This document shows positions 1 to 10,784 of a DNA stretch of 64,000 bases, in pieces (position 1 is the stretch's first letter; every line of letters begins with the position of its first letter). The stretch comes from Enoplosus armatus (lineage: Eukaryota > Chordata > Actinopteri > Centrarchiformes > Enoplosidae), in NCBI RefSeq assembly GCF_043641665.1, contig NC_092189.1, positions 19,511,333 through 19,575,332 of the forward strand. Reading direction: 5' to 3'. A program made the translations under genes and the position numbers. The notes below the pieces were generated by a model. The model had not been told where the DNA came from. It worked only from the letters and a program-made list of their open reading frames with translations, and ran no database searches.

Positions 1-1929
1 ATTTTCTAGAAGATGACCTGTGACTCTGTTTCTCCTACAAACCCCTGTTTTAACAAGGAAACGTACCATATCATCACTCAAAGAATCAATTGGCAATGTC
101 TTCGGCTTGAGTCGGATCATAATAAAATATTTATCATCAAATTCAATGCAAACAACAACTGAAAAGTTTTTCATGTCGCCACAAATCCTTTCTCCCTTGT
201 TATATTTAGCTCTCTGACATTTAGGAACAGAAGATGAAAGAGACCATCTATCACAGAAAGGTAACTTTAAATATAGCAACATTTTTAAATTATTATAACT
301 GGCCCGAAATGGGATGGGATGTGATTGGTGGATATTTATATTTTCATTTAAAAGTCATCAAGTCAGGCCTTGGAAAATGTGCTATTTCATAAAGGTAATT
401 AGTGTCTCTATCTTTGCCTTGTGTTTGCTCGTCTCTTCCCATCTGGATTCCATGGACAGGATTCCTCTGATAAGGCCGTCCAGAGTGGAGAGAGAGAGAG
501 AAAGGGAGGTGGTGGAGACTCTACCTCAGAGCACACTGAAACACGATGGGAAGACAGGCAGGAAACATGTCTTCATTTCATCAAAATCATTTCTACACAA
601 AGGCAGAGAAGTATTTTCTACACAAAAGTATTAAAATGTACACATTAATCACATTGTCATTGCAGGCATGGGGTCTTCTACAATATGAATCCTGCAAAAA
701 TGTTACTGAATCTTTACCTGTGGATGACAAATTCCTGTTTTTTCTTTGGAGATTTGAGTGACAATCATTAAATACTAACACCTTTGGTATCAAGCGTTCT
801 CTGCACTTCACAGGAGGCACAACCAGTGTGTCCAGTTCTGTTACATGGTTTCTGCTTCCGGTAATGTGAAAGGCTTCACGTCTCTGAGACAATTAAACAT
901 TCATGCTTTTCCATTGTTAAGATTTGCTGCTATTCTTTGTCTTACGTGATAGTAAACTGAATACATTTGGGCTGTGAACTGTTTGTTGGACAAAACAAGA
1001 CATTTAGGAAATTGTGGCAGGCATTTCCCACTACTTTGATGCTTAAATGATTAGTCCGTTATTTGAAGAAAGAATCAGCAAATATCAGCTGGTGATAGAG
1101 ACAATAAATAGTGTTTTTGCCTATTTCTTCAAGTGATTTCATGAAGACACTTAAATCTTTTCTTGAAGACCTGTACAGTATGTTAATCTGCTAAACGCTG
1201 TGCGATATCATTCTGCTGTATCAGACACAGAGCTGTCCTATTAATAGATTGCCTCGGCCAAGGTCAGGGGGAGCTGCAATGGTGACCCCTGGATGACCCT
1301 GGCTGCACTGGCCTGGGGGGCTCTGACCGACTGCAAAAATTGATTGGTGCTGTAGTTTGAGAGGGCATTTAAGTGTAGTATTGACACCAGATATCATGTC
1401 TGTAAAGGTAAAAATGTATTTCATGTCTTTGAAATTGGACTTGGACTTATCTTGTCAAATCCATGTAGGAGAGCGTCCAGAAGAGCGTATCTTAAAATCA
1501 CTAGAATTTAAATATTGACATTTGCACCTAATAATACATCTTTTTCATAGCATCTTAATTAATATTTTACACATTATCCGTCGTTCAAATCATGTTAAAA
1601 TTATAACAGAGCAGAATCTCACCGTGTGCTCTGCTCCTGTTAGCGTGACAATGTTTGGCCTCTGGCCACCAACATGTTTTATTTAATAATGTGGGAATTT
1701 TCTACTGTTTTGCTTTCATTACAGTGTAGGAGGCTAAAGCTGAAAACAGAAACAGAAAGCCAGTTGCTTTAAAGCCTGAACTTTACCGCCCAACAACTGT
1801 CAGATGCAATATGAGCATCTGGATTCAAAAAGGGAGGGTTTTTTAACAGGATGTCTGCTTAATGCGGCGGTATTCTTTTTTTTTTCCTCTCTCAAAATGT
1901 GTGCTCTCTTTCTTGTATTTCTCAGTAGG
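1..1929. other. Gene-free AT-rich stretch
   Basis: I see no gene here. Open frames are short, overlap one another on both strands and have no recognisable domain. The only simple-sequence feature is a short GA run near 488-501. There is no clear TIR, SINE or CNE-like block. Confidence 0.6.
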
Positions 1930-2330
1930 CTGGAAGTCTACAACTTTACCGGTGACCACCCATTGCAACCCAGGACCATGCTAGCTCTGGGGTCTAGAGA
2001 CTTAGGCCGCAAAGGAACTAAAGCCAGAAGCCGCAGGGGAGTATTTCCGCGGCTGGTATGAAAAGGCTCAGGCTTGGGAGTCACAGGGACACGGGGAAAG
2101 GGAGAAGAGGGAGGGAAGGGGAAGGAGGGGAAATTTATTTCTGTTCTCTTGCTCCTGGGCCAGTCCGCAGGCCCATGTATCAAAAAGACCACCGCGTTCG
2201 AGACGAGGCCGTAGGCCGCTTCATGGCAGGATGCTCAACGCAGGAGACCTGAGTAATCTTCGGCAGATTTGATGAAACGGCAAATGTAAAGACCGCTTTA
2301 AAAAGAGATAAATATGTGTCCTTACAAGTG
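1930..2330. promoter_or_regulatory. GC-richer CNE-like block with G-quadruplex tract
   Basis: The base composition rises above the neighbourhood and several CpGs appear around 2190-2222. A purine tract at 2093-2130 carries at least five runs of three or more G. The block could be a regulatory element or a CpG-containing remnant. No promoter elements such as TATA/INR could be assigned. Conservation was not tested. Confidence 0.25.
2093..2130 (+). other. Predicted G-quadruplex purine tract
   Basis: Runs of G lie at 2093-2096, 2100-2102, 2109-2111, 2113-2115, 2118-2121 and 2127-2130, separated by loops of 1-6 purine bases. This fits the standard four-run G-quadruplex pattern on the + strand. 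Confidence 0.6.
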
Positions 2331-3127
2331 TGTCTGAGTGCAGCGATTACAGTTTGTAGTAGTGGAACACTAAAGCAGGAGTCGATATTATTGGAGCATA
2401 TATGTATTTTACAGCAATTTTAGAATAAAACCACCCTCCAGCAATTTTGGCAGATTTTCTTTTCTTTCAGTCTTTCTTCAGTAACTTCAGTATTGGCACA
2501 GTCTAAATAATGTAGAGCAAAACTACAAAAGGTAAAGAGGTCAAATGGTGTTTAGTTTTAGCTGAGTTATGATATATAAAGCCACACTGAAGATTGTGCA
2601 TCAGTTTTCCCCTGAATCTTATACCCCAATATCTTGGTGGTATCGTTTCTATTTGATTAATTCCAGAAATCTGGAATGAAAAGTGTCCTTATGAATAAAC
2701 TTTAAATAGAATACATGATGCATGAAATCCCTATTTTTTGTCTTATTGACAAAAATACCAATTGATGTTGACGTTGTAGCAAAGCCTAATTTCATGCCTG
2801 ATAAATTTTCCATGAAAGTATGAACCAGCGAGCAGCTAAGCGATGCACCACGGAGACAGCCACTGGCACGTGATGCATTCTGGGAGGGGCCAGTGTGAGA
2901 GCCACACTGCTGTTTTTGCTTCAGTGACGAAAGATCAACATTTGTCTCACGGTAGCGGATCACTGAGAAATTGAGTGGATTTCATCTGGGAGTCAGATTT
3001 CGCCTTCTTTCTTCTCCTCGCTCAGAGGCTGGATCCCAAAGCAGATGTGCCTCCAAGGCACGGGCCATCAGGTTGAAGGGTGCAGGCCGGGCTGGGAGTC
3101 GGTGTTAGGGTTAAATTCAGAGGTTGG
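2331..3127. other. Gene-free stretch
   Basis: No gene recognised. A GC-richer island at about 2850-3075 lies within AT-rich sequence, and the minus-strand open frame at 2649-2963 has no recognisable motif. Confidence 0.5.
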
Positions 3128-3182
3128 AGGTCAGATGAAGGTCAGGGTTATGGTCGGGTTGGGGTCATGGTGAGGTCAAAGG
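3128..3182 (+). repeat. 11-bp tandem array of AGGTCA-type units (two DR5 arrangements)
   Basis: Five consecutive 11-bp units start at 3128, 3139, 3150, 3161 and 3172. Each carries a GGTC core at the same phase; units 1, 2 and 5 contain AGGTCA, unit 4 contains GGGTCA and unit 3 is diverged (ATGGTCG). The period gives two direct repeats with 5-bp spacers, 3128-3144 (AGGTCA gatga AGGTCA) and 3162-3178 (GGGTCA tggtg AGGTCA), which match the DR5 consensus of retinoic-acid-receptor/RXR elements. It could equally be a short degenerate minisatellite related to the GGGTTA-like sequence just upstream. Function is inferred only. Confidence 0.6.
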
Positions 3183-3584
3183 ATCCAGCCCCCTTAGGGC
3201 AGCATTTAAGTGGTCACTGTTTACCAGTTACGGAGATGTCATCTAACATACTGCAACTATAAGGAATGTGTTGCTCTGTGCATGTGAAACATGACCAACA
3301 TGCAGCAGCAACACATTTTGATAAGAGATTAATCATCTCAGTCATTTATTTTCAAGAAAAATGCAAAATATTTGTTGGTTCCAGCTTCTTAAACATGAGG
3401 TTTTGGTGATTTCCTTCATATATGACAGCAAATTAAATATCTTTTGGTTTTGAAATGTTGGTCAGATAAACTGAAGACATCACCTTGGGCTGTGGGAAAT
3501 TATTTTTCACTATTTTAAACAAACATTATAGACAAAACAATGATTGAATAATTTAATCATGAAAATTTCTCAGTTTAATCTACA

Positions 3585-3585
<1 letters not shown>
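3183..3585. other. Gene-free AT-rich stretch
   Basis: Nothing recognisable. The sequence runs into the ATT microsatellite that follows. Confidence 0.5.

Positions 3586-3619
<34 letters not shown>
3586..3619. repeat. (ATT)n microsatellite
   Basis: About 11 uninterrupted trinucleotide units, visible directly in the sequence. Confidence 0.95.
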
Positions 3620-3620
<1 letters not shown>

Positions 3621-3754
3621 GGATTGTGGAAGTTGTGGGTTGTCTTACACTAATATTACCAAATTTTGCACTGCTTTATAGCTTAAGAGTAACTTCTTTA
3701 CCCCCTGATATGATTTATTTGAAATGCCAAGAGAAATATTATTGATGTTTCTAT

Positions 3755-4105
3755 GGTATCTTGCGCCAGTTGTTGCTGATGTCACCCTTGGCTTTCGCCA
3801 CCATGTCTGGTGCTCCCATGTTCTCAGAGGCTGCGGCATGCTGGGAAACCTTACACCGTCCAGAGAGGGGGACGTGGGATGAGTCTGTGCACACGTGTCA
3901 TGCTGGGGGGCACAGACAGCGCACCATATCCGACAGCTTCCCTGCCATGTCCCCCTACCACAGGACAGCAGCGGTTCCCAAAACCAAAATTATACTTCCC
4001 AGAGATGAGGCAAAGACAGCTAAAGCTGGTGCAGTCAGACTGAGAAATAGTCCAAAACACTGCTGGGCATGTGAGAACAGTACAACACTGTGACAGTAAG
4101 TGGTG
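3755..4105 (+). other. GC-richer island with open frame and donor-like end; no assigned gene
   Basis: This island is GC-richer than its surroundings. A + strand frame of 110 codons runs 3761-4093, and an internal ATG at 3799 has a near-ideal GCCACC context. A GTAAGT donor-like word follows at 4096, just after the stop codon. The translation has no signal peptide, domain or family signature that I know. The minus strand is also open across much of the same DNA, which suggests a compositional effect. It may be a CNE, a noncoding exon or chance. Confidence 0.15.
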
Positions 4106-4312
4106 TTTCTCATGTTTCATGTGTGTCTGTGCCAGACAAATCCATTTAGTGCTTGCCCGAGTAGATGGACAAACAACATTATGAGACAGATAATACAAAA
4201 AAGTTTGATATTCTGTGAAATACGAAATATAAGTTAACCGATATGATGAGAGTAACAATAGAAGGATGCTGCTGTTTACTGAAATGTAAACTGGCTTGTG
4301 AAAGGTTAAGGA

Positions 4313-4327
4313 ACTGCCTCAGGCAGT
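4313..4327. promoter_or_regulatory. TFAP2-type palindrome
   Basis: The sequence ACTGCCTCAGGCAGT is a perfect palindrome apart from the central base. It contains GCCTCAGGC, which matches the AP-2 family consensus. A single site such as this occurs often by chance, so function is speculative. Confidence 0.2.
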
Positions 4328-4689
4328 AGCATTCAAGGATGCAAAGAAACTGGACGAAAATATTCTACCAATTCATTATCTCCTTTTCATACCATCTCTC
4401 TATTGTATTAGGAAATCCAACCAGGGGCGTTCTCAGGCTTTGGGAGGCTTAAGATCTCATAAAATCAACTGTCACCTGCTTAGTTATTGGGTGCTTACAA
4501 ATAACCAAGATGCATAACTTGAGAAAGTACCAGTCCCCTAAACCCTTTCCAGCAGGAAGAAAATAAGCTCCTTTCAATGCATTATTAATATTTTGCCTAA
4601 ACTCAGTCTGGACCGAACAGCGAACTGGATTAGCCAAAGGAATTTAATATAAAATTCATGCCTTTTCTCTTTTTCTCTCTCAGATATAT

Positions 4690-5660
4690 TCAGTCTGTTG
4701 TTAGTTAGAAAGCCACGGCATTCCTCCGCGCACTGACAGACTCAACATACGACAGTGAGGGTGGGAGGAGAAAGTGTGTGGCCCCGCTGACTGCCATGTG
4801 TTGTCATTTAAAATTATATTTTCTGAAGTTAATGACTTACACAGGCTTATAGGTATAAATGGACAGTCTCTAGTGTTAATTTCATTGGCTGAGTGGGCCC
4901 CATAAAAAGGTCATTATGCCTGGTTTGTGTTTAACTTGTGTTTAATTTCAGGCAGCGAGAGGAGAGAAGCTGTATTGATTAAATGACAGCTTAAGAACTA
5001 GTTGTTTAATAAATAGGCCCTGTGTATTGGACTAGAGAGGAACAAGGAGCCGAACTAAAAAGATGGCTTGAAATAAGTGTCTGACCTGACACTGTGTGGA
5101 GATGAAGGAGTGGAGAGGGACAAAATGGAGGCTGGGACACTTCAGGCTGATGTTAACAAGCAAATTAGCCACAGCGGGGCGGCCGGGACCAATCAATACC
5201 CACAATAAAAAAGTTGGTGCTGACCACGTAGTGTCTGCAATGCAAACTGCCTGGCCCTCGGTCCCCAAGGCCAGGCCAACAATAACCTACAACTGAGCGA
5301 GACACAAAAGGTATCGACACGGAGAGCGCTTCAATTTCCCCAGACGGCGGGGCCCTGTCACATCAAACTGGCTATTAGTCACAAATTCTGCCTGCCACCG
5401 ATCCATCCCCCATTCTCTAGGGGGACCTTGTCAACTTGAAAGTTGTGCCGCTGGCAAAAGGACATCTGGTTTCACTGTAGTGTGTGTTGAATACAAGAGG
5501 CCAGGAGCTGCCTGCCTGATAAAGGAGAACAAACAGGGCCACTTTAGACTTGTCAAGCCTTGTTAGGAGGAGCAAATGACAAAAGAAAGGAAGACATTAA
5601 GAACAAGAGGCTGTTTTTACGGCTAAAACAGCGCCTGGTCTGTGTAGTTATGACGATATT
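4690..5660. promoter_or_regulatory. CNE-like block with PBX/MEIS composite word
   Basis: A long stretch of balanced, non-repetitive sequence. Visible words include CCCATAAAAAGG at 4899-4910 (CArG-like, but with seven rather than six central A/T) and TGATTAAATGACAG at 4976-4989, which joins a PBX/HOX-like TGATTAAAT to a MEIS-type TGACAG. There is no supported open frame. The texture resembles the developmental enhancers found in teleost gene deserts. Conservation was not tested. Confidence 0.35.
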
Positions 5661-5985
5661 GAGCTACTGTACATGGTATAAAATTGTCTGACATGAGATA
5701 AAAAAGTTTGTTCATTTCTTTTAATAGCAATAAACAAAAGATAGACCTTAAAACAAGGCCTAGTGCACAATTTGCCAATGAGTTTTGATACCACTTGAAA
5801 ATCCAAAGTTCTAAATGTCTAAATATATTTAGTTTAACTTGCTTAATGTCATATATACATAAATAACTTATTTATCTCATCCTGGAAACACAAATAAGGA
5901 AGATATTTCATCCAACAACTACACATTAATTCTTTCCTTGTGTGTTAAATACCATATTTAATCAAAGTCTGTGACCAATCGCTAC
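5661..5985. other. AT-rich spacer
   Basis: No gene, repeat or CNE-like block recognised. Confidence 0.5.
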
Positions 5986-5989
5986 ACTG

Positions 5990-6570
5990 CTAATGAGTTA
6001 TTTCTACACTTCTCTAATATCCAACTGCCCATCCCCGTGCCTACAGTCCTTAGCACGACGCATGCTTTCCTTGTTACGCGTCTGGCCCTCCTCAAAGTGT
6101 CCAATCCGACATGGCTGTCAGTGGCGTGCGTGTAGCCTTGTAAATTTCAATCAGCATCTCACAGCGGGGTGCCAAGGTTCGACTTCATTTCCTTCCACAC
6201 TGAACAGGTGGTAACAGAGCGGTCATCTCTCAGCGCTGTCTGAGTGGTCTGCCCCCCCCCCCTCCCCATTACTGCTCTATTAATTGCCCCTGGTGTTCAT
6301 GACAAGATGCTCAGGCGCCCGGTTAATGTTTAATGTGGCGACGCCTCAAATCAATGCGTGTTTAAGAAAGACATGGCATGCTGACCAAGGCTGCTGGATT
6401 GCGCCATTGGATAGGTTGAGGAAGGAAGTGTCACATCTCTCTCACTGTGCAGAAGGCGGGATGTATTATTTAGTTAATTGACTCAGACAGGGGAGTAAAT
6501 TAGAATCCTTTCTGCTGAGCTATTTAAACTATCATTAATGTTAATTGTAGGAGGAGGAGGGCAGATGGTC
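5990..6570. promoter_or_regulatory. CNE-like block with homeodomain words
   Basis: Balanced composition, interrupted by a C-rich run at 6252-6267. Homeodomain-type words include ATTAATTG at 6279-6286 and GTTAATTGAC near 6473-6482 (HNF1 half-site-like). The two short open frames here have no recognisable protein features. The regulatory role is inferred from texture. Confidence 0.3.
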
Positions 6571-6751
6571 AGTCTTAGCTTGACCCTTGAAGTCCCTTGA
6601 AGACTGTAAAGAGAAAACAAACAAATAAAATGTGTTTACTTCATCAAGCATTTTCACCCCTAAAACCCACATTTTTAGCATTGCAGAATAAGCAGCAAAA
6701 GTAAGCTTTCACACAAACTGTTAACAGAGGCTTATTTAATTAGATCCTATC

Positions 6752-6786
6752 ATCCCGCAGAACATGCACATGTTCTAAAGCGGGAT
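6752..6786. repeat. Inverted repeat, 15-bp arms with 3-nt bulge
   Basis: The left arm ATCCCGCAGAACATG (6752-6766) pairs fully with the right arm CATGTTCT + GCGGGAT (6769-6776 and 6780-6786). The loop is the 2-nt CA, and an unpaired AAA sits at 6777-6779. The core AGAACA...TGTTCT resembles steroid-receptor half-sites, but with 6 bp between them instead of the canonical 3. It may be a stem-loop or a protein-binding palindrome. Confidence 0.8.
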
Positions 6787-7145
6787 ATTTTAAAGGAGAT
6801 TTATGATTCTATTGCATTTGATCGAGGTGGTATCATCTGGGAATGGATCTGGAATACAGATGAGATCTGGCGATGGCTCAAAAAAAAGGGGAGATCAATT
6901 TTAGAGGCAAGGGTTTGGCACATTTAATGAATTCATGCTCCTTCTCCCTCCCTCTCTATCTTTCCCTCACCCCTTTCTCTGTAAGGATGAAAAAGATGAA
7001 AAGAAAAACCCTCACACAGTGACGGTTGGGGAGGTGCTCTGTGGGCAATCAATCACCAATCAGTCATTGAAAGTGCTTGTCCTGCCGTTGGAGGATGTTC
7101 TTCATTACTTACAGACTTGCAATGTGGTAACGGATGTGAGGGTGA

Positions 7146-7147
<2 letters not shown>

Positions 7148-7191
<44 letters not shown>
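7148..7191. repeat. (GT)22 microsatellite
   Basis: Uninterrupted GT repeat of 44 bp, visible directly. It is followed 130 bp later by a CA repeat in the complementary orientation. Confidence 0.97.
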
Positions 7192-7193
<2 letters not shown>

Positions 7194-7316
7194 GGGTAAT
7201 TATTCATGGCCTTTTACTTTTACCACTACTGAAGGAACAAGTTTAAACCTGCGATATGGTTGTTAGCGTTCACAGGTGATCACATTATCATCAAATCTCT
7301 ATTTCTGCCCCTTTCA

Positions 7317-7376
7317 TACACATGTACACACACACACACACACACACACGCGCGCACGCACGCACACACATACACA
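7317..7376. repeat. (CA)n microsatellite with CG-rich core
   Basis: CA repeat with CGCGCG/CACG interruptions at about 7349-7363. This alternating purine-pyrimidine tract is a classical Z-DNA-forming sequence. It is complementary to the GT repeat at 7148-7191. Confidence 0.95.
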
Positions 7377-7955
7377 TCATCCTCATGAATTTGGAGTCCT
7401 CTGCGGACCCAGTGGGCTTTGGATGATCCCTGAGGTTGATATTAGCTCCCATGATAGGCATCAGAGAATAACCCAGCTTAGAATGTGTTTAGATTCGCCA
7501 ACCTCAACTTCTTTAAAAGCCACAATAAGCACACTGGACCTGGAGTTTTTATGAATGAAGGTAAAATATGTTTGCAGTGTGATATTGCTTCTGAAACACA
7601 CCTGGAGTCATTTTAAGATATTTTTAGGAGTGCATGAATTAAAACAGGGTTCAAAATGAAAAGCCAACATTTTTTAAACTGAAAATGACTGAAATTGTGA
7701 AAAGCATTATATAAAAAAAGATCTACGCAATTGCCACAAGCAGTTGAAAACACGTGAATTGAAAATAAAAAATGAAAACAAACGAAAGATTGGTGTTTCA
7801 TACAAAGTAACAACCAGATGACAAATTCCCACTGCAGCAACAGACGATAGAGAGAAGAGAAATATTCAGCCCTATCCCACAGCAGATATCCCACAACTTA
7901 TTAGATGCGTTGCTGGAATACCCTATTAGGAATGAAGAAGGGAGGTAGAAGGGAA
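7377..7955. other. Gene-free stretch
   Basis: Moderately AT-rich. Short open frames on both strands have no recognisable content. Confidence 0.5.
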
Positions 7956-7959
7956 AGGG

Positions 7960-8230
7960 GGCTTTACTTTAAATTGAGGAAGTGCCAACGCACATTTATT
8001 GGCTCTAATGTGGTACAGGCGACCCCCGTCACAATATCGGAGCTCCGTGGGCCGGTGCTGCCACAGTGAGGGAACATAATAACCTTTTTAAGGGTGCAGC
8101 GTGCTGCCGACTCACAGAATAAAGACTTCACAGTCAGCGCCTGGCGAGAAAACGGAGGGCCTCGCCCCAGATGAACATAATCTTTTGTTATTATGCTGTT
8201 AATACGTTTTCTTTCCACGCACTGATCTCA
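7960..8230. promoter_or_regulatory. CNE-like block
   Basis: A compact block of balanced, CpG-containing sequence between AT-rich flanks. The minus strand is open for 84 codons (7964-8218), but the translation has no signature and both edges grade into AT-rich DNA. A noncoding regulatory element is the more likely reading. Confidence 0.3.
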
Positions 8231-8459
8231 AACAAACCCTCCCCCAGCGCCCCACAACCGTCATCTGAAAAAAAGAAAAAAAAAAAGGATTTATTTCTAT
8301 GTTGATCTAACCTTGTGAACAGAGCTGCAAAGTCCCAGTATATTAGGGGAACAATGTTATTTGTTCTATATACAGTAATTAGAAATGTACATGCTAAATC
8401 TATTTCTGAACACTGTTATTTACAGATATTAAGGGCAACAGAAATGAATAATTTTGTGT

Positions 8460-8835
8460 GTCTTGCTGGAGAAAAAAACCTGTCGACATGCCTTCCAATC
8501 TACTACATCAGCCACAACCCGAAATCACTGTCATCTCCCACAATCCCTTTCACCCAGGGTGCTGACACCAAGTGGTTTTGTGGTTTCGTGTTGCCGCGCT
8601 GTGTAGCAGCCAATCGACCAGGCCATTGATTAACAGATTGGAATTATTAACTGGGGGATCATCCATCCCACATCGCCCATGTCATTTCCATTACTGCATT
8701 TCCATTACACCTAATTTCAGAGACAAGGCACGGAAGAGGAGACGGGCCAGGCAGAAAACCTCCTCCTCATTAGCATTCTAATTAAGAGGCCATCAGATAA
8801 TGATCAATCAAAGCAATCAGCAGGCAGACAAGCAG
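8460..8835. promoter_or_regulatory. CNE-like block with homeodomain word
   Basis: Balanced non-repetitive sequence. The end at 8768-8820 is dense in AT-rich homeodomain-type words, including TAATTAA at 8779-8785, and in ATCAAT/ATCAAAG words. No coding support. Confidence 0.35.
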
Positions 8836-8943
8836 CAGCATGCAGATGGAAAAGAGGTGCATCTCAGAGCACAAACATGCACACACACACAAACACACAG
8901 TTAAACACAAATAAATAGTTTGGGTTTTTTTAACCAGTGATTT

Positions 8944-8961
8944 GGGGGGGGGGGGGGGGGG
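8944..8961 (+). repeat. Poly-G run of 18
   Basis: An uninterrupted homopolymer of 18 G. Length is likely polymorphic or prone to sequencing error. Confidence 0.95.
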
Positions 8962-9454
8962 ACATCCAGTGCAATGTGCCGTTGTTATATCATATCTTAC
9001 AGAATTGAATCAAATTAACATGGACAGAGACAAAAGAAATCTGTCTCATACAGCGCCTAAAAAGTATCATGACAAGTCCTATGCAATGAAGACAAAGGAA
9101 CACTCCTAAAGACGCCCCATTAAACCTACTTTGATTCAGCATCGTAAGATCATAAAACGTGAGAACGTCGAAGGGCTGCAAATACTTTTTATAATCATAA
9201 TATCTGCAGCACCAGATGAATAAAAGAACATTACAACATTTTTGATGTTTAAAGTAAAAGTCCACATGCTCACTTATGTGTTTCAGAGGTTTTGTGATTC
9301 TTTGGCCTCACAAACCTGTTGTGCAACTTTCAAATTTTTCATTTCGGGAAAAAATAAAAATACATTTTTGGAGAAGTATCTTTGGCCCAACAGCAGCAGT
9401 GTGATGGACCACCACTTCCACACAGGCATGCAGCAGTTATAAATAAACATGGAC

Positions 9455-9775
9455 CCTGTTTGGCAATATGTCAGCGCTGTGGTGTTTTATGAAGCAGTGT
9501 TTTATACCGCCATTCACATTAACTCCATAAAGCCGCGCAGCCACCGTTCACGACCCAACGCCGGGCCACTGCTGCTGCACAATTATGCAGAATCCCATTG
9601 GCTTTGATTTAGGAACTATCAGCGGGCCGAGCTGCTGGGCTGAGAGTCGAGGTGGGGAGAGGAGGCGTCATTGATTGAATTTTATGTCGTTGTTGTCGGA
9701 GATCTTAACATGCCAGAATTTATTACCCGGAGAATAATAATGTCATATAAAAACTGACAGAGCCAAATAGGGCCC
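9455..9775. promoter_or_regulatory. CNE-like block rich in TTTATG/CATAAA words
   Basis: Several posterior-HOX/CDX-like words occur in about 260 bp: TTTATGA at 9486, CCATAAA at 9535-9541 and TTTATG at 9681-9686. TGATTGAAT (PBX/HOX-like) sits immediately before the last one. The block is GC-balanced in its middle and has no open frame of note. The regulatory reading is inference. Confidence 0.35.
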
Positions 9776-9854
9776 CGCACTTCATCTCTGCCTCAGCCCA
9801 CCACTGCTGGGGCGGCCCTGTCACAGCGTTTCTCCATTTCTAATGTATTCGCTG

Positions 9855-9873
9855 TCTCTCTCTCTCTCTCTCT
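9855..9873. repeat. (TC)n microsatellite
   Basis: A short uninterrupted TC run followed by a T-rich tract. Confidence 0.9.
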
Positions 9874-10780
9874 ATTTTTTTTCTGAAAATGAAACATTTG
9901 TGTTTGACATTGGAGAAAAAAAATCAATATGAATTTATAAACCATACATCGTGTACACTTCATTATTTTGTGACAAATGTATATGTCTGCTCTCTTGATA
10001 TAAGGATATATTATCACATTATATCTGTATATATATATTTTGGGGAGAGATTGAATATCGAGGACTCAACATAGAAAAGTCATATAAGAGCTTATTACGT
10101 ATCAGATTTACTTATTTAGCATCAAACTATATGTTATATATATTTAAAATACAATGACAATGAAAATATATGAATTACTTTGAGTATTATAATATTACTA
10201 CTGGCATTATGGTAGATTTACTTTTAAAAACATTACTACTTATCCTATATTACATACACTGCAGCTATATGTAAACAGCTATCTAAACTAACAGATTTTA
10301 TAAAATGGACATCATTTTTGTTCTGTATTTACCAAGTAAAATTTGATTTTAGGACAACATCTTTAGTATAGTGAATAATATTTATTGTATTTATTTTGCT
10401 CATAAGTTCAGAGATGGAAAGTAGCTGTTTATGCTTAAAAGATATAGAAGAAGAAATCACTTCAGCTCAGGCTCGTTATCCCAGCATCCCTCCCTACTAA
10501 TAACTTAAAGTTACATAAAATTAGTTGCCAGTCTTCTACAATATTACTGACAATACAAACTTGTATTGTAGATGAATCCTTTACCAACCTTTTTAATCAC
10601 TTTATATTGCTTATTATTTGGCAGTTAACAAAGCAAAGCAATTCATTGTCATACTCACAATATGTCAGTTAGGGGCTATGGCTAATTACAGTACTCTCGC
10701 AAACTATGAAATTAGCTGACACCTTGCTGAACCAGAAATTGTTACTTCTGTTATCAAGCTGAAAAGAAGTCTCTCATGTT
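9874..10780. other. Very AT-rich gene-free stretch
   Basis: Strongly AT-rich with TATATA tracts near 10028-10037 and 10130-10145. No gene, TIR or CNE-like block seen. Confidence 0.6.
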
Positions 10781-10784
10781 ACTG

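Noticed and set aside
3095..3115. Telomere-like GGGTTA words
   Set aside because: Only one or two copies, not a tandem interstitial telomere array.
3851..4258. 135-codon minus-strand frame
   Set aside because: It extends from a GC-richer island into plain AT-rich DNA with no recognisable protein feature; likely chance.
7276..7554. Thr/His-rich + frame
   Set aside because: Created by the CA microsatellite at 7317-7376.
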